Positions 11,111 to 24,789 are shown, numbered from the stretch's first letter. The stretch: 64,000 nucleotides of DNA from Vandiemenella viatica (GCA_031002005.1 JARYHS010013630.1:233809539-233873538), one strand, 5' to 3'. The notes: generated by a model not told the origin, from the letters alone. Translations and numbers: made by a program.

Positions 11111-12860
11111 AATACACCTTTGTATCGTCTCCTCCTGGTTCCTTCCAACCTACTGCAATTAAGTTTCACCTTAGCATTAGGCATTTTTTGTCAATATTCT
11201 CATTCGCCAGCAGATCGACAACCTCCCTTCCTCCCCGTTGTGAATAGTAGGTTGTCGAATGAACGTGAGCGGGACTCTGCCTTCCCAACTGATGAGTCAC
11301 CTCTGGCAACTCTGCTAGGTGATTGTACTTGCAATGACGGAGATGTAATAATGATGTCTTCCCCGTGATGCAAAAGCTTACTCTGGTAAACGCTGAAGGG
11401 GTAGAACTAAACCGATCTCGCAGTCGCGTGCAAATCTAACACTTGGTCCACATATAACAGGAAGTATGAATTTGTCACAACACCTAACCACACTGACGTG
11501 ATTTCTTAGAATCTATAGCAACGCGCTCCGAAGCGAAGTTTGGCGATATCACATATCAAGCTGTCCCGTACATTTGTTACAGCACTGAATGGTCTCGTGT
11601 CCTTGGCAAATAGATAGGTTTAAAATGTGTGTCTGCAAACTTGCCGGAAGCTTCTTTATTTTCAGTTCAATCGCGCACAACTTCTTCTTTAAAAAATGAG
11701 TCCATAATCTGATCTATACGAATGTTTTGGTCCCTAATAAACTCCGAGCTTCACCATATGTCCATTGTCCATGCTTTCCTTTTGAAAGCTAACTGTATTT
11801 TATAGATACTAATAGTTACTCGTCACGTCCTCATTTATGTCCCCTTTCCACAGTTTCCTTCAATAAATGTTTCCAAGAGCCAACCGGAACATCACAATAA
11901 ATACAACTTCTAGAACCAGAGAATCTTCATTTTTAAGAAAATCGCTTTTTCAAACTATCATAATACAACGATCTAATTTCATGTTTTATTTATTATTTTT
12001 CTTCAGTTTGTTCTAACTGCACCTTTTCCTGCTGTGGCTTATTAATTGGTTGCATAAATATTTATTTCAAGGTTTATTTACCTTTTAGAACATGTTTTGT
12101 GCGTCCGATAAAACGGAAAGCCTGGGAAAAGTAACAAAAATAATTAATACAAAAAGATTAAATACAAGTTGAAACACTAAAAGAAGACGCTGATTTAATA
12201 ACTACTTTACTTTGAGTAATAAGCTGACATATTTCAGGATAACAATGAGAAACAGTATGACTAGACAGGCTTTGGCGGTAGAGAGGAGGGGAAAATAAGC
12301 AATATATTAATGTAGATGTTTTTAGAGTTTGTGTATTAAGGAGAGAAACTGCCGGAAATTTAAACGCTTTAACAATCAATTGTCAATATCTCAACCAAAA
12401 TGAAGATGATATAGAAGAAAGTATAAATCCTAATTGAATGACAAGTTAACAGAAATTAGGCTTTAATTACTACTAAAAACGTTAGTGACTGAGGAGATGG
12501 TCGTTCACGTTTTAAGATATTTGTCAGATTGTTTATTATAATAGTTTGTGGCTTATTTGAACAGACGAACTTCAGATTATTACACAGTTTTGAATATAAT
12601 CGTATGATACGTAGGCCTGCAGTGCGTAAACAGTCTAAAGAAATATGAACATAAGATACGACAAACCGAGAAAGTTTAGAGATAATGCTGCTTTACTATC
12701 AAATGATATTACTAAAGCTAAATTAATTACTAATCCGTCTTTCATACAAAATAACTAGTTTTAAAATCTAATTTTCTCTTCTACGTACCCGTCTTTCTAT
12801 CAGTCTTAGTGACATCTTCACAAGTTCAAATTCTACATTCTCTGATGAACTCAAATTTTA
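11111..12860. other. No gene; possible 5' remains of the LINE at 11110-11400
   Basis: The stretch 11200-11340 is GC-richer and directly upstream, in LINE orientation, of the RT remains, so it may be part of the same element. Beyond it, nothing is recognisable. Confidence 0.4.
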
Positions 12861-12864
12861 CCGA

Positions 12865-13065
12865 TTCCGATAGTGAGCGTCGTGAACTCTCGGAGAATTC
12901 GGGTTTGATTTCCAACCCGGTCACCAGGATTTTATAGATTTCATGGTTTCGTAAAATCATGTAAGATAAATACCTAGATGGTTCCTTCAAAAAGATATGG
13001 CCAAAATCCTTGTTGTTTGTTTCCCCAATTCTTCCCCGGCCGTTATGAAAAAGCCTGAAATTTAT
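12865..13065 (+). repeat. SINE family A copy
   Basis: The order is intact though diverged: GAATTCGGGTTTGATTTCCA (B-box area), ATTTCATGGTTTCGTAAAAT, ATGGTTCCTTCAAAAAGATA then TGGCCAAAATCCTTG, and CAATTCTTCCCCGGCCG. It is on the + strand with the head on the left. Confidence 0.75.
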
Positions 13066-15250
13066 TAAAAAAACTTCGGAGCTTATCATTTTAGTTGGTA
13101 TATTTTAAAGAAATTGTAATAAATTGCCGGGGACCAACCCGTAGAGGTGCAGAACCAAGAACAGCTCTAAGAAAACTCATCTATCGTCTTAGAAATACAT
13201 ATCGGGAAGAATTCTTAAGCTTTTCTGGAAGCATGATTTATCGATTAATTTGATGAGAAAATACAATGAAAAGTTTCTGTTAAATACCGTTATGTGAAAT
13301 ACGTTGTTCCAATACTAAAATATCTCTGAATCAAATAGTAGTGACTAATTAACGGGTAAGATACAACGTAACATAATTAATGAATCTTTTTAAATAAAAA
13401 TTAAGTTCAGCCAAGGATTAGTTTTCCTAATAGATGAGCTTGCAAAGCTAACTAAACACACGTTTCAGTCATATTCCTAACGCAGCATGCGAGTACAGTT
13501 ATTAAAATTTATATGTTTTCCTGAATTTATGAAAGTTTTGATGTAATTTGAACAGTATATCAGTAGACATCCAAAACATTCATTAAAAATTAATGCTATT
13601 ACTTCCATATGAAAATCATTGAAACGCATGAAGGCAAATTACAATAGCTCGAATCCTAAGCAGGATAAGAGTATATGATAAATTTTTAAAAAAATCATGA
13701 AAAACAGCATGTATATTTCACATTTGAAGATATTAATTACCAAACGATAATAGTTGATATTAGCATAATAATACAACAGAGACAACGAAGCACAGATGAT
13801 CCATTGGACAAATATGGAAGTTACGATTAAGTAAATTTAAAAATATAATTTTACATTTTCGCATACATTGTTTTTATCAAGCTTTAATGTCCAAGCTAAT
13901 TCAGATTCAATTCATTTAATTAAAGAGAGAAATAAAGAGAAGGAAGGCAAATTAAATACCGAAAGAGCAAAATATATCGATCACTGAAGTTAGCAAATCT
14001 TTTCGATAATTGAATTGAGTGATTTCTAAGCATGAACTTATACGGCTAAAAATAAATCGAAGTCGTAATCTACCATTACAGAGTAAGGAAACCGGATTCA
14101 TCAGACTCTTGCACTGTGCTGCAAATCAGGTGACACATATGTTTTCCACAATTTAGACCTGTTGAAAACACTATGAATACTTTTTTTTCAGCTTACAGTT
14201 GATGCTGTAGGAAAACGGCAGTGTGATAAAATGGAACCTATCATTAATATTCATCTTTCTGTAATTCAACAAACGTGTACATTATTAGAATCACATCGAA
14301 TATAATTAACCAAGACTGTCGGATCAGACAAAGTAATCTGTAGGTTAAAACTTCATCAGCAGTTATGAGTTTTTCAGAAATCGGTCCTCACTACACAGGT
14401 TTCCCGGAACAAGTTCATCTATCGAAGGGAAAGTCTGTTTTTTCTTATGCGTTGTTTTCGTGCTGTGCAGCAGTTAGGAAAAAGAATTTTTAACATAATT
14501 CGAAAAACCAAATAATTGTATACCTGAGTTTGCAAGTTACAACGAGGTGATTTCTATATCCTTTTTAATTTTGTATTTAAAAAAAAGTACACAGTTTTTT
14601 GTCGTTTTGATAAAATGTGTAAGAACTCTTCCTGCCAGAATGCATTGTTTTGTCAATCATTATTTTGAACATTTGAGATAATCTCTAGATTATACTAAAA
14701 ATTAACAGTTATAATATTTACACGTATTAGTACAGACATATTTTTCAGTACTTTGCAGGTTCCTAATTACATTGTTCCTAACGTAAACTGAAAATAAGTT
14801 TCCTATCTGTTGCTGGTATGCGACGATTTGCTTTCAGTTCATGCTCTATTTTGCGATTGAAGATAAATAATTCGTAGCGGATGTTTTTGTTTCCACAAAA
14901 TCAATTAATTTATTCTGTTTGGTAGCAGTAACGTAGAAAAATCATTTACTTCTTGATTCTGTAAGACTTTCAACTGATCACAGGTATCGTTAATCTCGTG
15001 GACTATGTATATTATTAAATAGTAATAAGCAGAAAATTTTGACTAGAGATTTTTCACTTTACCAAGAAGTTCTAATAACAATTTCTGCGTATATGATTAC
15101 TATCAATTTACAAATAGCCTTTGGCTGATACATTTAACAAGTTTACAAATACACTTTTTTTTAACACAGAGAAAAAGCTTCCATATCAGAAACGCATTTA
15201 TTCATAGCCTTCCAGCGAAATACCCACTCTTTATCTAAATCTTCCGACAG
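13066..15250. other. AT-rich intron, nothing recognised
   Basis: No frame, repeat or motif could be supported in this stretch. Confidence 0.6.
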
Positions 15251-15254
15251 CTTC

Positions 15255-15845
15255 TTTTGTTTATAGTGGCAATTTATTGGACACAACTAATTCTTTATGT
15301 AACAAAGTCTTTTGAGCCTTAATAATCTGTTTATATGTCATATGAAAATGATTGTTATATCCAGTCCCATAATTATGAATATTATTGATTCTTTGTACCG
15401 GTTTATTTAAATATCTTGGTAACACATTATTTTTCAGTCTAAATATTAATGTTAATTCATTACTTACTGGTGGTACTTCTTTTTCAGTCTGGAAATAGTC
15501 TAACATTTTAAGTATATTAATCACATTTCCTGTACGTCTATTATTTAACACTGCTCTCATTGAATATTATCTGTAACTCATTAATTTCTGTCTTACTAGC
15601 CATTATAAGTAGTGTGGAATAATATCTTATATGTGGCATCACAATTACATTAAACAACTCTTTTAATCGTCTAGACAATATCTTCATTGATTTATACACT
15701 AAGTTAATTTTTTGCCCCTTTTTTGTTTGTATAATCTACACTAGCTTCAAAATTAAGTTTATCATCATTAATTATTCCTAGGTACTTATGTTGTTGAACC
15801 AAATTTATTTTAGCTCCATTTATTATATAATGTATTAACGTAGTG
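15255..15845 (-). pseudogene. LINE reverse transcriptase, C-terminal fragment
   Basis: On the - strand the sequence from 15830 leftwards reads LVQQHKYLGI then DDKLNF, the thumb region after the RT catalytic core. Degraded text follows, and then a 99-residue frame (15560-15261) with RRTGNVINILKMLDYF, LTLIFRLKNNVLPRYL, NYGTGYNNHFHMTY and ELVVSNKLP. The last block has the usual layout of the C-terminal tail of CR1/jockey-type LINEs, ending near ..WN.LP. The endonuclease and the YADD core are missing. The fragment is 5'-truncated and broken. Confidence 0.7.
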
Positions 15846-16049
15846 TACCAGGTGTATTCCGGTGTACTTCACAACCATGCGTCTTTATCAATATTAATAA
15901 AATAAACTTTGAGATTTGTAACAGAATCAGAGATGAACCTGTACCTGATATGGCTCTCACAGTCAGAAATATTTAACGTTAGTTTATCGGAGAGCGTCTT
16001 TTAGGAGGTCATCTGTGTCTACAATTACGGATAATCTCTCCGTTGCGGT

Positions 16050-16640
16050 GTACTTTTCCAATCAGTATCGTGTGTTCAGCGAGAGCGTTGTGGGGCCAGA
16101 GCGGGCTAAACACTGATACGCAGCACTGACCTTACGCCTCTGTGGAATAATTAGAGAGCCGTTTTCCGTCGTTTGCGGGTCGCTTAACTTATTCATAGCT
16201 CCTCGACGGCCGCAGACAGAAGCCGTGCAATATTCATGAGATCCCCCACTAATCAAGGGCTAATCAATTATTTCGGGGTGATAGCCGTCTCCAGCACCGT
16301 TCATTTTTCATAAGTTGACCTATTATATCATGTTAATTGGATTTTGATGAGACCGCCGTGCAACCAGACAGCGGTTGATCTGTGTTGTGCTCTGAATTAT
16401 GACTAGTGTAAACGGGATGAGGGGCGCTAATCTTGCTTGTAAGTGGGGACCACAGCGAGATGACTTTCGAAAGAAGATACAGTTTAAATGATGAAGTGGC
16501 ACTGACTGTTTTATTATCTACATCAGTACCCCTCAACTCAGTAATTCTGAATGATTTTTCAAACCGTTTATAGCCTTAGATCCAACACCGAAACAACATA
16601 TGTACGAAAGTCACAGGATTAGATTAGATTAGACGCTTCT
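16050..16640. promoter_or_regulatory. GC-richer block dense in homeodomain-type sites, possible enhancer
   Basis: Inside the 22-kb intron, this block is less AT-rich than its neighbours and holds repeated ATTA-core words: AATAATTAGAG, CACTAATCAAGGGCTAATCA then ATTATTTC, TTAATTGGATTTTGATGAG, and a triple GATTA run at 16617-16635. Neither a coding frame nor a known repeat explains it. The regulatory label is a guess from composition and motif density. Confidence 0.25.
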
Positions 16641-19600
16641 GTCCATTGTGACAATATTCTGCAGTAGAGGATACCGAACAGTGTATAAAGTCATTCTTAA
16701 AAAACCACTGGTGATTATATTAGTTACCAAGCATCAAAGAATCACATATAATTTAAAGTGCTAATAGTAATATTTTAAACGTAATTTATAAAGGCCTGTT
16801 GTAAATTATTGATTTTTCATATTTTCAAATAATCATGCAGCTAATCAGTTTAAATTACATTCGAGTTATGTTCTTAAAGCATTTTTTTTTTCTCTCACGG
16901 TACATTTCAGTTTACAAATTCAAGGTACAAGATTTTACATAAGCTTACAAAACAATTATGCAATGAGTAGTAACTACATCGCAGGATAAGTGAAAAATAT
17001 TATTCATTTAAGGAATCGGGAGTAGAGTGGCTTTAAATTGATTAATTGCCATGAAGTTTCTACCGAACTCACCGGGAATCTTCTAAGCCGAATGTACGTT
17101 TTCTCGTATCTGGGTGTCAACACTAATAAAACAAAACAACAACATCCAAGAGACTTTATTTGTTGTGGTTTGATAGTGCAATGAGGAAAGGTATACAAAG
17201 TAGATGCAAAACAACAGATTAAAACAAGAAATAAATAACCCCAGTGACATGTAAAATTAGGGTAAACCACAATATTGGTAGTCACTGAACATGTTTTGAA
17301 AGAACATAACGATGTGCTACAAATGGAGATAAAAGTTCTGTTGCAACCGGAAGTGTGGAATGCAGAAGATATATTTAAACATTCATTAAATATAAAAAGA
17401 GATCGAAGGTACGGGATGAGAAAAGTATTGTATGGCGTTTTACAACGACCATATAAAAACTAGCACTGGTAACAGAAACACGTAGAAATAACATCATCAA
17501 TCGCCCCGAACACAACGTCTCTGAAATGTCACTAGTTTTTGTTTTGATTTCATTTATGGTTTTCCTTAGCATTAAAACCAGCCAACGTACATTAAGACGT
17601 TAATCTACATTGTGCCTTGAAGATATTCGATGTGCTCAGACGAAGCGTCGCCATATTTAACCAACTTGATGTGTTCAACGACCGATTCTAGAGACGAAGG
17701 ATGAATCTTTGGCTGCGAAACCATTAAAAGTTTTATAGTAATTCTTTTCTTTGATTTTGTTCTTCATTCGGCGCAACACAATAAAAACAAGCTTTACAAA
17801 TTTTAAGCGCTGTGTTTACAGTTTACAAATACTTGTAAGATCTCTGAATGTTATGTTCGTCCCTAGTGTTATGGATAGTTTGTCACCATTCAGTTTAAAG
17901 TACAAATGTTTATTGACTAGAAGAGACAACATGTATCAAATGTATTTTCTTCGTATAACAAGTAATCATACATTGCCAAACAGAAATGTGAACGATCTCG
18001 GCGAACTTATTCCGCAATGTGAGTTAAATATCGTGTTCGCTTGTAAATAATTTATCCACAAGCAGATGTTGTAAGGGAGTATGGAATGGAAATAAGCAAA
18101 ATAAACCAACTTTCTTAATAAGAAATCTGCAGTAGTACGCGTTTGATTATTGTTGTGGTTAATAGTGGGAAAGCTTTCATTGATCACTTTTTTATCGGAT
18201 ATCATTTATCCTCTGTCTCATTTTTAAACATAATTTTTCAATAACTCACAAATGGTGAAACGGAGGTGTTTATTGGACGTTTAATAGTTTTGTAGTGTTA
18301 AACTTTTCAGTGTGAGTTTATTAGGTAAGTAAAACTTGGAGTTAATTAAGAAAACATGGTGTCAGTAATAAAAGCTCATTCATGAGACCGCACGTTAGTG
18401 AGGAATGACTTTTAACTCTGGAATGCATACTTTCGAAATGAATGAAATTCCTCAGCTCTATCACAGCTAGTCACTTGTGTTACTTAGTACTGTTGGACGT
18501 AGTATTATGAAGAAAATTCAGGACACTTGCGGTTCTTAAAAGAATATACTGAACTCAAGAACTTTTTTAAATGGCATCCATTCGTCCAGCTCCTTAAACT
18601 GTAATCATTATTGCTATTGTGTTTTCCCCAATATATATTGTTACCAGCTTTTTCAGTTTACACTTTCGACATATTATGCAATCACATTAGTACCTACAAG
18701 ATAAGATACACATTTAATTTTTTTCTAAAAGTGAAATAGGTATTTAACCAACACCTTTAAATTTCGGTACTGAGGAAATGCAATAACAGTGCGAATCTGA
18801 AGATATAGAAATAATTTAAAGTCTCCCCCATTTTCGCTATTGCGATAGCAAAGAAGTTATTGCGTCACAGAAATGGATTTCTGGCTTATAGTGTCATCAA
18901 AATTTTATGGTTTGTTTGCATAAAAAAGTAGTTTAATATTATTAAAATACATTTTCACACTATTACAAAACAATAATTGCAGTATGAAACTAAAATTACT
19001 CCTTTACTTGGCTTTGCAGGAAGAGAAATTATTCAGCCATTCCACCAAAGTTTTCCTTTCATTAATCTTGGAGCACTAATGTAAACTGTGGGGAAAATAA
19101 ATATTTTCTAATAAGACGAGTTAAAGTACAGAATACATGAAGATTGCCTTTAATATTGCAGCAGTTTATACAAAGCAAATATTACAATCTCTGGAACTCA
19201 TTTTTATGTAGAACCCAGAGAGCATCACCATTTAAAGACAAAAGCGATAATTTAAGGTGTTCTCGCTTATTAAGGAATTCATAACCTCCCGCACCCTGGA
19301 TTAAAAGCCGCAAGCACACTAAACGTATTTTGCTTGGATGTCCTTTCTCTTGTCCGTGCTGGATAGGCTAGAATCTTTCCGTTTAATACTTTGCCTCCTT
19401 TGTGTAGAACCGGAGATTAAACGCAGGTTTCATTCTTGCACTGATTGCTATCCATGGCACTGAAGTGTGTAATAACAATTCAGATATCTTTCCATTAAGC
19501 GCCTTCAACCCCTTTTTCATTTAAAGAGAGGGGAAAACTGACCTCACAATTTTATCAAAATTTGTCATAATAGTATCATCGAATCCGCGCTGACGATGCT

Positions 19601-20900
19601 ATTAATACTTCGGTTCTAACTTGGGAAAAATAGTCTACTGATGGAATTAGAATGTGGTGACCTCTTTACTCCTGCCGTCCCTTCAGTATTAAATCACTAC
19701 TTTGAAATTGTGCGTTTAACACTGAGGTTAAATAGTGATGATGATTCTGTATTTGTGACGTAGTAATTGCGTAACCGAGTGAAATAATGCTACAAGACCA
19801 ACATATTCTTTCACATGGTCCGAGTATTGTTAACAAGAAGCAAATAACAACCACTGAGCCATAATAACTGAGTAAATACTAAAACAGTAAATTTATTTAA
19901 GTGGAATATACATACTAACCATGTGAATTGCGAATGGAAATACCACATTATTATTATTATTATTTTTTATTTGGGTCTACTTGCAGTATATTAGTTACTG
20001 TCTTTCTGACATCTCTTATTTTATAAGTAGAGCAGAAAACTAAAGTATAGCAGTTGTGGTTAAACAAATTTTCTTTTATATCGTTTTATGAAATTTATGC
20101 GTGATTCAGTGGACAGTTGTTCTTTAGTGCTTCACTTTATTCTTCGCGTAATGAGAGCAAGTTTTAGATTTAAGCTGTTATTCAGTGTTGTAACATCGCT
20201 TTGAGATATTAATCAATTGCTCAGTAATTAGCGTTTAAATAACTGTAGTATTCTAATGTTTATTTGATTTCTTTCATTAATTGTAATACTACAGGCACCC
20301 AAGCACATTTTATACGTTTCTCTTTCAGTACATTCGTGATTTTCATTCTACTAGTTAAATCAGCTTTAATGAAATTCAAAAATTATTTCAATCTTTAATC
20401 TTCTATCGAAGGTATAATAAATATGATTTGTTCTATTAATGAGATTGTAATGAGCATCTAGTGCAGTGTTAGAAATTGTTTCCTTTTGTATTTATTATTT
20501 TTTTGGAATGAAGAGTGAGAGGTATTTCAAAATATTCAGGAGATATGTCCTAACGCTTTTGCCATGGCTACATCTGATGAAACACTAAAAATTAGTAAAG
20601 GCGCTTGTTCAGCAGGAATTCTTGGTACGTGGAATATCAACGAGAACGATCCTGAAGGTTGTGCCTGTAGGAACTATTAATAGACGAGGCTACACTGTGC
20701 ATATCCAACTCCTAGACACAAGGGAGAATGAGATTGGTATAGGAACTGAACACAAGACCCCCCCCCCCTCCTCCACTTTTGTATTTTTACTGGCACGTTT
20801 TTGAGGTGAGTTAAGCTTACTTTTATTTTTAATGTAACAAGTTATTTTGAATGTTTTCAAATTGTCTGCATAACAAAATTTAGTAAATATTTGTGCGATA
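16641..20900. other. AT-rich intron, nothing recognised
   Basis: Small simple-sequence runs (TTA repeat near 19950-19966, ten C near 20759-20768) are the only marked objects. Frames are short and unsupported. Confidence 0.55.
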
Positions 20901-21344
20901 GTCTTAAAATTAACTTTTTATTAAAAAGTTACAAAAATAGTCTCCGAGAAAAGGTAGCCGTGGTCGGACTCTTTTTAAAAATATACACAAAAATGCTGGA
21001 AAAGTCCATTAAAATTAAAAAGAATATGAAAACATTTTATTTAAACTTTTGACCCTGTGGTATAAGCAATATATCTTGTTTGACATTCATATTATTTAAT
21101 TTTATTTGTTTGTTATTTATTTGTCGTATGGCAAGCAACTAATACAATATATTATTTAATAATTTACTATCTAAGAAAACAGTGATAATTTCTTCCAATA
21201 ATGACAAAAACTACCATTTCTTCTCACCAAGATTTCTAAATGTTTTGACTATCTGAAAATGCATTTCAAATCACTTTAAAAAAACTGGCGAAATATTAAT
21301 GTGAATTATGAGGGTCCGATTTAGGGAACGCCGGAGGATCCTAT

Positions 21345-22748
21345 ATGTGACGTCTTTCCCTTGGCACTTTCAGGTACTTAAAAAGAATGTTGTGTAGATA
21401 TCAAAGTGAAAAAAGACATACTGATATATAGTAGCATTTGACAAAGACACTGCAGTGAACAGATACATTAGTTCTCTAATTTGTGGTCCTATTAATATTC
21501 CTTACTTTGTTTTTTGCTTCACTGATCGTTTGGAACTTCTCTCGCAAGTACATGAATCCTTGTGATGTTTTATCTATGGCTTTCACAAAGTTTCTTACTA
21601 GACCCAATTTAATGTGCAGTGGTGGTATATACACATTTTTGGGGTCAACAAGAGGAGTGTTTACCACATTCTTGTGTCCAGGCAGTAGCTCATTCCGAGC
21701 AGGCCACGTTTTCCCAACATAATGGTTTTTTCTGTCACTGCTATCCCACTCGCATAGAAAGCAGCAATGTTTTGTGTATCCCAGCTGCATGCCGAACAGA
21801 ACTGCAATCACCTTGAGGTCGCCACATATAGGATATTTGTATTTCTCATATTGGATATGAGTGAGAAGCAGCTTAAAATTTTCATATGTCTCCTTCATAT
21901 TAACTGCATGAGCTATAGGAACTGAAGGAACTTTGTTTCCATTGTGAAGAAGCACTGCCTTCAGACTAACTTTGCTAGAATCTATGAACAAGCGCCACTC
22001 ATTTACATTGAAATCATGGCCAAGAGCATCCATAACTGATTCGATATCTTTACAAAAGAACCATGTCACCACTCTTGGAGAAATTTTCGGAAAAATCAGC
22101 ATTGCGGTCACGAAAAAAAGTCACTTTCATCTCGCGAGAAAGAAGATTCCATCCTTTCAATCGCGAAGCTACAAGCTCAGCCTGTTGATTCGATAAATTT
22201 AAATGACGGACAAGAACATTGATATCCGCTTGAGACAAAATGTGTGGCTAATTTGATTCACAAGGGGCTTGAAAGGTAGGGTCGACATTAACATTTCGTT
22301 CTGTGTCTTCACCACTTTCTTCATCTTCATTCAAAGTCACTGTCTAAGGAGGCACTGGTACCGATAATTCTTCACTGTGACATACAGGCCTTATAGCAGA
22401 TGATAAATTAGGACATTGCACAGTTTTCTTTGTTTTAGAGGTAATTCTTGCAATTTTTGTCAGACAGAAATAACTGTCTGTTGTGTGATCCGTTGGTTCC
22501 ACCCAAATCATCTGAACAGCAAAGGGCATGTGACGTGATCCCTTCAACCAGCCTGTCAGGAGTATGACACACACCAAAAACCAGATTTGAGGTGCCCATT
22601 TTTTGTCTTGATCTCCAACTTTACACCCGAAATATAGTTCATAGCACTTCTTCACAAGAGGGGTAAATTTTCGTTTTTGTGATTTGAGAGTTAATTTTCC
22701 ACACATACAACAAAAAGTTTTTTGGTTATTTACACACGTACGAGGCAT
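21345..22748 (-). pseudogene. Broken copy of a repeat-associated insect gene family of unknown function
   Basis: The reading starts at an ATG at 22748 with MPRTCVNNQKTFCCMCGKLT, then VKKCYELYFGCKVGDQDKKW and SRHMPFAVQMIW. A stop lies near 22343. After it comes ILSQADINVLVRHLNLSNQQ and LKGWNLLSREMKVTFFRDRN (22238-22050), a frame change, then LFIDSSKVSLKAVLLHNGNK, MKETYENFKLLL, KYPICGDLKVIAVLFGMQLG, CCFLCEWDS and PPLHIKLGLVRNFVKAIDK. Another shift near 21500 leads to the expected GILIGPQIREL. I recognise the family as one present in many near-identical copies in arthropod genomes, which suggests a mobile element, but I cannot name its superfamily. Paired Cys residues at both ends suggest metal binding. 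At least one stop and two frameshifts make it non-functional. Confidence 0.7.
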
Positions 22749-22759
22749 TTGTTCTTCTC

Positions 22760-23590
22760 TATTAACACAAAACAGAATCCACTACGATCCTACAACAACA
22801 AGCAGTCACTTTTCACGCTGTCAAAACTATGCTGAAACAAAAGTGGCAACAAACAATGCAATAGATTTCTAAACTGAGTATAATTTGTTTTAGTTTGTCA
22901 GTCGAACAGTGAAACGTCTTTCTTGTTTGCTACGTAAATTTTTAGTCTAATTTTCTATTATTGTTTATGTTTAGTGTAAGTGTTATGTTATTCAATAGTG
23001 GTGTTTCAAAGTCATCAATTGATTATATTTTTAATATCAGAGCTTGACCTTCGAATATTAAAGACGAAAACAAAAAAATAATTACGATAAAGTGATATCG
23101 AACATAAACATAATATTGAACATAATATATGTAACATGTTATTTGATTGAATTTATATATACATTATGACTCTAATGATTTTGATGTAAACTGGACTGAT
23201 ATTGTGAAATGTATTGAATGTATTAAATTTAATTGGACGTAAAGCCCATAAATAAATAATGTATGGGAGTTAGTTTTACATATTTTGATTGTTTTTCAAC
23301 AATTACATCAGCAGAATCATTAAATTAGGCCACAGGAGTATAAGCAATATGGAGTGTTTTCAAGGACTTATGCCGATATCGATAGACAGAGGGTAACGTG
23401 TCACAAGAAAACTGAGCCCGATAGGCAAAAACTGATTTAATTTTTGAATTCAGCACCCACGACTTAGCAAAGAGCGAACGAAAGAATTATCGTTCGTCGA
23501 TAAGATAATGAAATCGAAGTCGAAGAAATACGTATCGGCAGTTGTTGTCATACAGCGTTTACATTCCAAATATACGGGAGTAGAGATTTC
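22760..23590. other. AT-rich stretch, no gene
   Basis: Nothing supported. It could include the upstream flank of the broken repeat gene, but no terminal repeat was found. Confidence 0.5.
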
Positions 23591-23594
23591 TTTT

Positions 23595-23960
23595 GAGCTA
23601 CTTGCAACTGCCCTGCGTAGGCCGTGCGGCCGCCCGCGGTGGCCCTTGACGGCCCATCAGTTACTGCTGCTGGCCGTGGTAGTTCGCCTCGCCGACCGTG
23701 ATGGATCGCCCGCTAGTTGCCCAGCTGCCTGTCTGCATTGCGCTTCCTGACGCCAGCTGATAACCGACGCCACTGTTGCGGAATTGGCTCGTGGCTAACA
23801 CGCGCGCCGCGCTGGCTCTATCAGCGGGCAGCCTGCTAATTGAAGGACATGAGGTCGAGTCGAGGAGTCGTGATGGACTCGCAAATGAATGGCCATCGAC
23901 ACTGGACGCGTACAGAGACTCACATGTCAGTTTCTGACGAGCCAGAGATCACAGAATAAT
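23595..23960. other. Isolated GC-rich, CpG-containing block in the intron
   Basis: Strongly GC-rich against an AT-rich background, with words such as GTGCGGCCGCCCGCGGTGGC and CACGCGCGCCGCGCTGG. The overlapping 80-residue frame shows no family pattern. It may be a conserved regulatory block or an unrecognised repeat. Confidence 0.4.
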
Positions 23961-24470
23961 CTCATTTATGCAGGGTTGTAAAGGAGGTATCGGATGCAGA
24001 TCTTACCCGAGTGGTCCAGGGTTCGATACCGCAAAGCACCTAAATTCCTAAACTAGAACCATTAATATTAATACCGTCGTCGCTTTATTACTGGAAACAT
24101 TTAATTGTTTTTTCTCATCAAAAACAGCATAATCCACGGTAAGACTTAATTGTAAAAAAAAAGTAGCTCTACTAGTAAATCTAATGACACGGCCAAAAAA
24201 TTAAATAATGTTGCGCTTGATATAAACATGTTTCTGTAATTATTTTTGGTATCGTAGTATTATTAATTTGCAAACATTATTATTATTAAAAACATATTAC
24301 CAAATCCTCTGCATCTAAAATTTACGTTAATCACATTCATTCAGTAATTAAACCTCTCACAATAACACAAAAGTTAATGAAGACAAGCTCTTAGAAAAAT
24401 TTGTCAACAGTTCTTTGATATCGTTAAACTTGTTCTCAAGGTAGTTTACCGTTTACTTTATCATCTAGAG

Positions 24471-24779
24471 CAGACGTGGCCACCTCGCGGCCCGATGGCC
24501 GTATGCGGCCCACCTTGAACATTTTTCTGGCCCGCGATATTCATCACACTTTTATAAAATATATTTATTTCATAATTCCCAAAGTAGTGAAACCCAATGA
24601 TTTAAAAAATACATTATTTTTGCATCCTTATCTACAAAATTAAATGTCGGAATTGTGAACAAAAAATAACTTTGATTTTAAAACAATATTCTTTCGAATA
24701 TGTAATATTATATGCGGCCCGCGGAGATATGATACATTTCCAAAGTGGCCCGCAAGATCATTTGGGTTGGTCACCCTTG
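24471..24779. mobile_element. hAT-type MITE with 8-bp target duplication
   Basis: The 309-bp element starts CAGACGTGGCCACC and ends GGTTGGTCACCCTTG, which are imperfect inverted ends of hAT style. It is flanked on both sides by the identical octamer ATCTAGAG (24463-24470 and 24780-24787), the 8-bp duplication expected for hAT. Internal GCGGCCC words are repeated towards both ends (TATGCGGCCCACC, TATGCGGCCCGC). No coding sequence is present. The perfect target duplication suggests a fairly recent insertion. Confidence 0.85.
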
Positions 24780-24789
24780 ATCTAGAGCA

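Noticed and set aside
23985..24040. tRNA-like B box word GGGTTCGATACC
   Set aside because: Only the B-box region is present; no cloverleaf, A box or repeat partner could be built around it.
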